A stretch of DNA of 53,164 bases. Source: Candidatus Poribacteria bacterium (lineage in GTDB: Bacteria; Poribacteria; WGA-4E; WGA-3G). Below the pieces are notes generated by a model. It made no database searches. It saw nothing but the letters and a program-made list of their open reading frames with translations, and was not told the DNA's origin. This document shows, piece after piece, positions 35,696-42,427 of this stretch. Position 1 is the stretch's first letter. Every line of letters begins with the position of its first letter. The stretch spans positions 64,172 to 117,335 of the forward strand of contig JAJDWI010000112.1 in NCBI GenBank assembly GCA_022825665.1, written 5' to 3'. Position numbers and translations under genes: made by a program.

Positions 35696-36982
35696 TTATT
35701 CTGAATCTTCACCTACGTTAGTGTTTTCCGGCATCTGAATTTGTACTCGATGGATCCTTCGTTCGTCTGCCTCTAATATCGTGAAATTAATGCCCCTATA
35801 GGTGAACACTGTATCTACCTCAGGGACACGTCCAAGGTGGTCAACAATAAATCCACCGATAGTATCAATATTTTCTGCCTCAAGTTCTGTGCCAAGTTTT
35901 TCGTTCAACTCGACAAGGTTTAATCTGGCATCAACGGAATAGGTGTTTGCTTCTGTCTGAATGTATGCGTCCTGTTCATCTACTTCATCTTCATCTTGAA
36001 TTTCACCCACAATTTCTTCAATAATGTTTTCAAGAGTAATTATTCCTGCTGTGCCACCGTATTCATCAACGACAATGGAAATGTGTTGATTATGTTCCCG
36101 TAGTTCACGGAACAATTCAGATATCTTTTTACTCTCAGGTGTAAAAAAAGGTGTGCGACCAACGATAAGTTCACTAAGGTTAATTGGTTTATCTTCTGCC
36201 CAACAATCCAACATATCTTTTACATGCAAAATACCGACAATATTGTCAATTGTATCTTTATATATTGGAATGCGGGTATGTCTACATGCGATTGTAGTTT
36301 GCAAGACTTCGGCAGCAGGTGTTCCGACTTCAAGACATATCACATCAGTTCGTGCTACCATGATTTCCCTTGCTACTTTATCAGGGAGATCCAAAATACG
36401 AGAGATCATTTCACGGTTATCTGGTTCTAAAATCTCCTGGATGTCAGCAACGTTATCCAGTGTTTCTAATACTTCTGGAGACACCAAACTATCCTGTGCT
36501 GATGTGCTTTTGCCGCCAAAGATACGGACGATAAGATTTACAAGAAAATTCAAGGGGATTAATATTAGAAAACCTCCCCAATAGACGATGCGTAAGGCAC
36601 GTAAAGCATGAATGGTTGTTCCACTGGGGCTATTTTGGACATAGTTTTTTGGAAACAATTCTGTGAAAACAACAAGACACAATGCTGCGATCCCACCGCT
36701 CAATATGCGATTTTCCCAAAACGTCGCAAACAGTATCACACTGGCAACTATCAGGAGCGTTTTGACAGTGATAATGGTCAACGAGTAGCGTCGGGGGTGT
36801 CGTAAAAGGGACGTTAACACTTCATAACGTTTTCCACCTTCCTCTGCAAACTCTAAGATATCTGCCCGTGTTAACCGAGCGAGTAACGCCTCTGATGCTG
36901 AAAACAGGGCATTAAAAATTAACAGAATTCCTAAACAAACTAATCTTGTAGCTATATGTAGGTCATCCAAGTCTGAAATCAC
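35696..36982 (-). CDS. CNNM/CorC-family (hemolysin-like) membrane protein
   Basis: A 428-residue transporter-like protein. The N-terminal DUF21/CNNM domain has hydrophobic helices (about residues 10-30, 65-90, 95-115, 130-160). A CBS pair (residues 205-330, with IMVARTDVICLEVGTPAAEV and VDEYGGTAGIITLENIIEEIVGEI) and a C-terminal CorC/HlyC domain (VDHLGRVPEVDTVFTYRGINF) follow. The family is implicated in magnesium or cobalt efflux. GTG is the first in-frame start near GGAGG, but it overlaps that site, so the exact start is uncertain. The gene is downstream of ybeY and phoH, the usual order. Confidence 0.85.
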   Translation of the reverse strand: MISDLDDLHIATRLVCLGILLIFNALFSASEALLARLTRADILEFAEEGGKRYEVLTSLLRHPRRYSLTIITVKTLLIVASVILFATFWENRILSGGIAALCLVVFTELFPKNYVQNSPSGTTIHALRALRIVYWGGFLILIPLNFLVNLIVRIFGGKSTSAQDSLVSPEVLETLDNVADIQEILEPDNREMISRILDLPDKVAREIMVARTDVICLEVGTPAAEVLQTTIACRHTRIPIYKDTIDNIVGILHVKDMLDCWAEDKPINLSELIVGRTPFFTPESKKISELFRELREHNQHISIVVDEYGGTAGIITLENIIEEIVGEIQDEDEVDEQDAYIQTEANTYSVDARLNLVELNEKLGTELEAENIDTIGGFIVDHLGRVPEVDTVFTYRGINFTILEADERRIHRVQIQMPENTNVGEDSE

Positions 36983-37094
36983 ACCTCCATTATTTCTAAA
37001 GTATGTGCGTCTGTTTATCTACTACCGATGACTGATTACTCTGACAGAAAATGTTGATTTGGTATGCTAACGTTAATTCAACCTCAATTTATGG

Positions 37095-37535
37095 TTACTG
37101 CTGTACCTGTAACAATTGCATTATTGAATCCTGTTTCTTAAACATAATAGAGGCATCAATTTGTGTTTGATGGTCATATCCGAGCAGATGAAGCACACCG
37201 TGTACTGTAAGTAAGAGGACTTCCGCTTCGAAGGTATGGGTTTCATCTTTTGCTTGACGTTCTGCTGTTTCCAAAGATATAACAACATCTCCGAGTATAT
37301 TAGATTTTACTAATTCGGCATCTTCGTTATCAAGTTGTGCAAATGCTAACACATCCGTTGGGGCATCTATCCCACGGTATTCCCGATTAAGTTCCGTTAT
37401 ACGGGTATCATCCGTCAACAAAACACTCACTTCACAATCTTCAGATTGATGAGCATTTAAGGTTGCCAAAACCGCTTGACGAACTATATCCATATCAAAC
37501 GTTGTATTGCTACTGATATTGGTAACGTCAATCAA
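37095..37535 (-). CDS. ybeY: endoribonuclease YbeY
   Basis: A 146-residue YbeY, which processes 16S rRNA and takes part in ribosome quality control. Its signature VHGVLHLLGYDHQTQ (H-x3-H-x5-H) binds the metal. TRITELNREYRGIDAPTDVLAF is the family's second conserved block. The start TTG at 37535 is 2 bp after the phoH stop, with AAGG ahead of it. The order phoH-ybeY-corC is conserved in many bacteria. Confidence 0.93.
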   Translation of the reverse strand: MIDVTNISSNTTFDMDIVRQAVLATLNAHQSEDCEVSVLLTDDTRITELNREYRGIDAPTDVLAFAQLDNEDAELVKSNILGDVVISLETAERQAKDETHTFEAEVLLLTVHGVLHLLGYDHQTQIDASIMFKKQDSIMQLLQVQQ

Positions 37536-37539
37536 ACCG

Positions 37540-38547
37540 TTAGCCTTCAGATTTCTCGGTTTCCACTAATACCTGTTTAACATTTGGGGGTTTTGAGCGT
37601 TCGTAAGCTTCAATGATTCGCTGTACCAATTCATGTCGTACAACATCAACTTTTGAGAAATATATGAATTTAATCCCTTTAATCCCACTAAGTACCTCTT
37701 GAGCGTCAGCGAGACCGGAGACTTTATGTGTTGGTAGGTCAGTTTGTGTAATGTCACCCGTAATAACGGCTTTTGAGTCAAACCCGAGTCGTGTCAGGAA
37801 CATCTTCATCTGCTCAACAGTAGCATTCTGTGCTTCATCAAGTACGACAAAAGAATTGTTGAGTGTTCTGCCACGCATGAAAGCGATCGGGGCAACTTCA
37901 ATGATATTCCGTTCAATATAATTATCAAGTGTATCAGGTGGCATCATATCGTATAACGCATCATATAATGGTCGTAGATATGGATGTACCTTCGCCGCGA
38001 TATCACCCGGTAAAAAACCGAGATTTTCACCCGCTTCAACAGCAGGACGTGTTAAAATGATTCGACTTACCTGACCATTTTTTAGGGCTGAAACAGCCAT
38101 CGCCATAGCGAGGTAGGTTTTACCTGTTCCTGCTGGACCTATACCAAATACAAGGTCATTGTGTTTAATCGCTTCAACGTATCGTCTTTGTCCAGCAGTT
38201 TTCGGACGAATGACACCTCGTTTTGAGAATACGGGTATGGATTCGGCAGTACTCTGCTCTAAAGAACTTACTTCTTCTGTTTCTGATGCGCGGATAACAT
38301 AACTAACATCAGTTGCCTGAATTCGTTCTCCTTTTCGGATACGGTGTAGTAGCGACTCTAACACCTTCACAACTCTGTTTACCTCTTTTTGGTTTTCACC
38401 AAGGACAGCGATGCTATCGCTTTTCAAAACAACGCGCACATTAAAATCACGTTCAATAATTTTTAAGAAGGCATCACTTTGCCCAAAAAGGGCTTGTACC
38501 TCAGCGTTGTTCTGTATAGGAACACCCTTTAATTCTTGTTTTTCCAA
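37540..38547 (-). CDS. phoH: PhoH-like ATPase
   Basis: A 335-residue PhoH-like protein, an ATP-binding RNA helicase-like factor linked with ybeY. Residues 1-90 form the N-terminal KH-like part. The Walker A motif GIGPAGTGKTYLAMA is near residue 135 and Walker B VVLDEAQNATVEQMK near residue 235. The ORF begins with TTG (MEKQELKGVPI), 12 bp after GGAGG, a somewhat long spacing. No ATG exists nearby, so TTG is accepted. A palindrome at 38576-38591 overlaps the likely -10. Confidence 0.92.
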   Translation of the reverse strand: MEKQELKGVPIQNNAEVQALFGQSDAFLKIIERDFNVRVVLKSDSIAVLGENQKEVNRVVKVLESLLHRIRKGERIQATDVSYVIRASETEEVSSLEQSTAESIPVFSKRGVIRPKTAGQRRYVEAIKHNDLVFGIGPAGTGKTYLAMAMAVSALKNGQVSRIILTRPAVEAGENLGFLPGDIAAKVHPYLRPLYDALYDMMPPDTLDNYIERNIIEVAPIAFMRGRTLNNSFVVLDEAQNATVEQMKMFLTRLGFDSKAVITGDITQTDLPTHKVSGLADAQEVLSGIKGIKFIYFSKVDVVRHELVQRIIEAYERSKPPNVKQVLVETEKSEG

Positions 38548-38575
38548 TCGGGTTTTGATCCTCCAAGAATGTAGT

Positions 38576-38611
38576 GTGCTAAAGTTAGCACGGATTTGTA
38601 GATAGAGTCAA
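38576..38611 (-). promoter_or_regulatory. phoH promoter with overlapping palindromic operator
   Basis: A perfect 16-bp palindrome GTGCTAA-AG-TTAGCAC (38576-38591). It overlaps a weak -10 TAACTT (38587-38582, minus strand), which lies 18 bp from TTGACT (38611-38606). An almost identical palindrome, TGCTAA-GT-TTAGCA, lies upstream of the cytochrome c gene at 52584-52597. Confidence 0.45.
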
Positions 38612-38796
38612 CAAAAATACTTGATGGACGCAATGTAAAGCCAATTTCGGCAAACCTTAAGGTCTGGTTTTCCTTATGAGTAGTTTCATATTCTACAATT
38701 ATGTTAAATAAAATTCAAGCAGATTCTTATACACCCAAATATCAAGCAAAATTCGTAACGGAACTAAATGCGAAAATAGACCAGAGTTTTTATATG

Positions 38797-39033
38797 TTAT
38801 GTATCAAGCATTTGCTTAAAAGCCTCAAGATTTTGCACTTGTGCTGCAGCAAGGAGCAACTGTTCAAGTTGTTGCATATCAGTAATGCTATGTAATGTAG
38901 GTGTTAGGTCGTTGACAGCATCTACAGCGAATTTAGTTTTTAACAATGCCAAGGTATTCTTAATCGTAGTCTCTCTTGTGCCTTCAGCAATAAATTGGTC
39001 GCGAAGTAATTGATAGTATTTAGATTCTTTCAT
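38797..39033 (-). CDS. C-terminal-like fragment of an Rpn/DUF4351-type protein
   Basis: A 78-residue protein MKESKYYQLLRDQFIAEGTR ending MLDT. ATG 39033 is preferred because GGGAGGA lies just upstream; the longest frame begins at 39069. The content (ALLKTKFAVDAVNDLTPTLHSITDMQQLEQLLLAA) resembles the helical C-terminal part of recombination-promoting nuclease or transposase-like proteins, without the nuclease domain. It may be a small free-standing gene or what is left of a longer one. The function is unknown. Confidence 0.5.
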   Translation of the reverse strand: MKESKYYQLLRDQFIAEGTRETTIKNTLALLKTKFAVDAVNDLTPTLHSITDMQQLEQLLLAAAQVQNLEAFKQMLDT

Positions 39034-39258
39034 AAGTTCCTCCCGGACAATTCGTTTGAAAAGTAGCACAAATAAATCAATGTAAAACGCATACTTAAAG
39101 GCAGTAAGTAGGCTTCGCTTGGCGTAAACAGTTTAATGAGATGCGACTAATTGCGTGACTATGAATAGTCTTCTACAATGAGTTAACACATAGAAATGCG
39201 CGCATATCTATATTGCTGCACCAATTAGTTATGCACACTATTCAATTATCTGGAACTC

Positions 39259-39885
39259 TTACATCCTCTCGTAAATTTTGACCTCACGGATTTTAGCACC
39301 TTTCAAAGGCGTGACAAATTCATGAGAAAAGTTTGGGTCATTACTTGCGGAACTCTCGCTACCGCTAAGATTTCCAATGCCATCTGCAGTTATTCGCAGG
39401 TATAACACCTTTTGCCTTATATTGAACCTTGCAATCTCTCTTTCTTTTATAGTTGTGTATCGTTTATCCTTTACAGATATAAAAGAATTTGCCCATTTTG
39501 GTGATTTTTCCTCAACTGTTAAATCGAGAGTAATCTTTGGAATTTCAGAATCAGCATATATTTCCACATAAGACACGTAAGTTGGTTTATCCAATTTTAT
39601 CAGTGTTTCTGTTTTTAGAGTACCGCTATGGGTTGTCATAGAATCCCCGGGTTTAGTCAGAGCACCCGGCTTGCCTTCAATATGATACAATTGGCGAATT
39701 GTGCCGTTTGCCCAAAATTCTCCTACTGTCTGCATATCTCCATCTACCATCTCTGGATTTGCTGCACATGTTAGACGTGTAGGTGCTAATTCTACAGCAG
39801 GTGTATTTTGAAATATAGCACATCCCTGAATAGCGAATATTACTATTAGTAGTCCGATAATGGTGTTGTAATTTCTACCGCGCAT
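39259..39885 (-). CDS. lipoprotein, copy 2 of a tandem pair
   Basis: A 208-residue lipoprotein. The signal is RGRNYNTIIGLLIVIFAIQGC with Cys near residue 22. The mature part contains VDGDMQTVGEFWANG, KLDKPTYVSYVEIYADSEIP and ILYLRITADGIG-like segments, the last as VLYLRITADGIGN. It is clearly paralogous to the next gene upstream (39875-40516). The pattern of KLDKPTxVxYVEIYxxSxIPxxxLxxT, read in pieces, suggests a beta-sandwich carbohydrate-binding-like domain (discoidin-like), which is an inference. It overlaps that gene by 11 bp, so the two are coupled. Confidence 0.65.
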   Translation of the reverse strand: MRGRNYNTIIGLLIVIFAIQGCAIFQNTPAVELAPTRLTCAANPEMVDGDMQTVGEFWANGTIRQLYHIEGKPGALTKPGDSMTTHSGTLKTETLIKLDKPTYVSYVEIYADSEIPKITLDLTVEEKSPKWANSFISVKDKRYTTIKEREIARFNIRQKVLYLRITADGIGNLSGSESSASNDPNFSHEFVTPLKGAKIREVKIYERM

Positions 39886-40516
39886 AAAATTTAACCTCCC
39901 GAATTGATGCCCCTTTTAACGGAATCTGAATACGAGTATCCTTATTCTCGTCATGTTCTTTGCCTTTACCACGAAAAGGATTAAGTTCATCTTTAATACG
40001 TGTTGAATGTTGTTTGTCCTGAATCCCATCAGCAGTCAACCGCAAATAAAGGATTTTTCTATTGATTTGTATTCTAACAGGCTTTTTAGTTTCAACATTG
40101 ATATGTTGTTTATCAAGCACTACATCAAAGGATGATTCAAACTGTGGTGGGTCGTTCAGTGTGGTTGTTAAGGCTAACCTTGGAATCCGGGATTCAGGAT
40201 ATATCTCAACATAGGTTATAAAGGTCGGTTTATCTAATTTTATCACTGCTTCCGAACGGGGATTACCTTCAACTTGTGTTAAATATCTGAGTTCAGCGGT
40301 ATCGATTCTGCGATTCCTTTTTTCAAAAACCTGATAGCCTTTCTCAACATGACCTTTCACAGTAAATGTGCTTACCGTCTCTAAACTTCCATCTACGAGT
40401 TCAGGATAGGTCTGGCTTGAAAGACGGAGCGGATCAACTTCAAGAGTTGGTTGGTTCAGGACAGCACATCCTAAAACACCAATTAGTAAAATGGGTAAAA
40501 TTCCTAAGTATTTCAT
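39875..40516 (-). CDS. lipoprotein, copy 1 of a tandem pair
   Basis: A 213-residue lipoprotein with signal KYLGILPILLIGVLGC (Cys near residue 17). The start at 40516 follows GGGAGA. The mature region (LEVDPLRLSSQTYPELVDGS, KLDKPTFITYVEIYPESRIP, KILYLRLTADGIQ, PLKGASIREVKFYAR) aligns along its length with the downstream lipoprotein. A common ancestor and local duplication are likely. A possible function is a surface or periplasmic binding domain of the discoidin kind. Its stop overlaps the start of the downstream gene. Confidence 0.65.
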   Translation of the reverse strand: MKYLGILPILLIGVLGCAVLNQPTLEVDPLRLSSQTYPELVDGSLETVSTFTVKGHVEKGYQVFEKRNRRIDTAELRYLTQVEGNPRSEAVIKLDKPTFITYVEIYPESRIPRLALTTTLNDPPQFESSFDVVLDKQHINVETKKPVRIQINRKILYLRLTADGIQDKQHSTRIKDELNPFRGKGKEHDENKDTRIQIPLKGASIREVKFYAR

Positions 40517-40586
40517 CTGTTTTCTCCCGTTATTATGCAAGTATACAGATATTGACAATTAGAATCCAGAGAAATGAACAATTGCC

Positions 40587-41642
40587 TTATGGTAGAAGTG
40601 TAGTTGGTACAGCAACATCATAACGTTCGGCTGCTTCCACAAGTCGATTCCACGTTGGGTCTTCTATCGGTATTCCTTCTTTAAGACGTTTTTCACGACT
40701 ACGTTGTTCAAAGTCACCTGGTACATAAATCTCGTCTATTCCCGGCATCTTTGCGGATGACTTAACCCACTCTACAAGATATTCTATCTCTTGTTCATAA
40801 TCCACTAAGTCAATGAAATCTTCGATTTTTATTGCAAACATCACGATACCACTCGCCCCGCGTGTGGGTTGTTCACGGCTACATCCAGCCCAAGAAAGTC
40901 CGCCCGCAATGGCATCAATCATCACACCGAGTCCAAAACCTTTGTGTCCGAACTGAAACCCACCGAGTGGCATTACTGCGGTATCACTTCCTCGTTCACG
41001 AAATGCGTCTGGGTCGGTAAGAGGATTGCCCTCTGAATCTATCATCCATCCCTCTGGTATCGGTTCTCCGCGTGCCGACTGTACAAGAAACTTTCCACCA
41101 GCGACTACACTCAGTGTCATATCAAGCAGAAGCGGTTCTCCGTTTACACGTGGTACAGAAATCGCAATCGGGTTCGGTGGAAGCCTGCGGGAAGTACCAC
41201 CATGTGGGTGCATAAATCTGCCTCCACCATTTAATAAAACGATGCCGATCATCCCCGCACGTGCTGCGATTGGTGGATATTCACCCATCCTTCCAGCATG
41301 TCCACACCGATGTAAACCGACTGCACCGATGGTGCAAGTCTTCGCTTTTTCAACAGCCATCTCCATTGCTTTGCGTGCTGCAACCATTCCGAGTGCACCG
41401 TTAACGTTTATGACAGTCGCAGCCCCGCTCTCTTTGACAATCTCCATCTTGTCTACTGCTGGACCGCCTGACATGCCACCGATATAATTTGGGGCATTGA
41501 TAACACCGTGTGAATCGTGTCCCGCTAAATTTGAATCAACAACGTGGTTGCTAACGATGCGTGCATCTTCTTCGGTGCCACCTGCACCACGATATATTTC
41601 GTATACAAACTCTCTCAAAACAACATGAGATACAATCGGCAT
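40587..41642 (-). CDS. malate/L-lactate dehydrogenase (Ldh2) family protein
   Basis: A 351-residue NAD(P)-dependent oxidoreductase of the Ldh2 family, which reduces or oxidises 2-hydroxy acids (malate, ureidoglycolate, sulfolactate and others). Recognisable segments are AGHDSHGVI near residue 47, MVAARKAMEMAVEKAKT near 95, HAGRMGEYPPIAARAGMIGI near 125 and HKGFGLGVMIDAIAGGLSWAG near 245. ATG 41642 is chosen over the upstream in-frame start because GAGGAGG is just ahead. Its substrate cannot be read; the genes nearby suggest a sugar-acid or sulfonate route. Confidence 0.88.
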   Translation of the reverse strand: MPIVSHVVLREFVYEIYRGAGGTEEDARIVSNHVVDSNLAGHDSHGVINAPNYIGGMSGGPAVDKMEIVKESGAATVINVNGALGMVAARKAMEMAVEKAKTCTIGAVGLHRCGHAGRMGEYPPIAARAGMIGIVLLNGGGRFMHPHGGTSRRLPPNPIAISVPRVNGEPLLLDMTLSVVAGGKFLVQSARGEPIPEGWMIDSEGNPLTDPDAFRERGSDTAVMPLGGFQFGHKGFGLGVMIDAIAGGLSWAGCSREQPTRGASGIVMFAIKIEDFIDLVDYEQEIEYLVEWVKSSAKMPGIDEIYVPGDFEQRSREKRLKEGIPIEDPTWNRLVEAAERYDVAVPTTLLP

Positions 41643-41692
41643 AAATGCCTCCTCAAACAATACCAAGATCAGATTTCAAGATTAATCGGTAG

Positions 41693-42271
41693 TTAGTTTT
41701 CAAGAAAATCAATACGTCTATAGATGTCTTGTAGTGGTAACTTACATTCAATTGAAGTGAGTGATAGGATATTATCGAGTGAACGGAATTCGGTTGGTTT
41801 CCACAGTGTTTTTTCTCGAATATAGTGTTCAATGTGCACTTCGTCTTGTGATACAAGGATGTATTCCTGCAAGGATTCCAGTTGCTGGTAGTGTGCGAAT
41901 TTGTCTACGCGGTCATAGGTTTCCGTTGAAGGTGAAAGGACTTCTATTATGACAATCGGGTTGAGAAGCGTGTCAAAGGTGTTATCTTCAAACTGCGGTT
42001 TGTCACATACCACAACAACATCGGGGTAGAAGTAAGAATTTGTTGAAGTTGCTTTCACACGCATATCATTAGTGTGAACCGTACACGAATGTCCCTTCAA
42101 TTGTATATAAAGCTCTCCTGATATGTTCATTGTGATGAGGGTATGTCGGTAACTTGCTCCGGACATAGCGACAATCTTGCCGCCTACATATTCACTCTTT
42201 GTAATTGCTTTGCGTTCCCAAGTGAGATATTCTTCTGGAGTGAGTTGGGTCTGAATTGCAACCGATGTCAT
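41693..42271 (-). CDS. Uma2 family endonuclease-like protein
   Basis: A 192-residue Uma2-family protein (PD-(D/E)XK fold, typical of cyanobacteria and other bloom formers, function poorly known). LTPEEYLTWE opens it. KSEYVGGKIVAMSGASYRHTLI, SYFYPDVVVVCDKP (Asp in the usual metal place) and VIIEVLSPSTETYDRVDKFAHYQ (Glu-x-Leu, EVLSPST) are the family signature. ATG 42271 is preferred because GGAGAT precedes it; M1 of the longest frame is 4 codons earlier. These genes occur in many copies and look transfer-prone. Confidence 0.85.
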   Translation of the reverse strand: MTSVAIQTQLTPEEYLTWERKAITKSEYVGGKIVAMSGASYRHTLITMNISGELYIQLKGHSCTVHTNDMRVKATSTNSYFYPDVVVVCDKPQFEDNTFDTLLNPIVIIEVLSPSTETYDRVDKFAHYQQLESLQEYILVSQDEVHIEHYIREKTLWKPTEFRSLDNILSLTSIECKLPLQDIYRRIDFLEN

Positions 42272-42427
42272 TTGTATCTCCATATAGTGAATTCTAATAG
42301 AAGTAGTTTAGTAGGTTGAATTGCTTATGGTGGATAAGTGTGTCAACATCCGACCAGCGATATAAACGATAATCTCAATACAGTTCGTGCTACAACAACA
42401 CCTATGTAAATTATAGTCTTTACGATT

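Noticed and set aside
38576-38591. CIRCE heat-shock operator
   Set aside because: CIRCE is TTAGCACTC-N9-GAGTGCTAA. Here the arms are in the opposite order and only 2 bp apart.
38701-38895. 64-codon plus-strand frame near the Rpn-like gene
   Set aside because: It overlaps the better-supported minus-strand gene that has GGGAGGA before its start.
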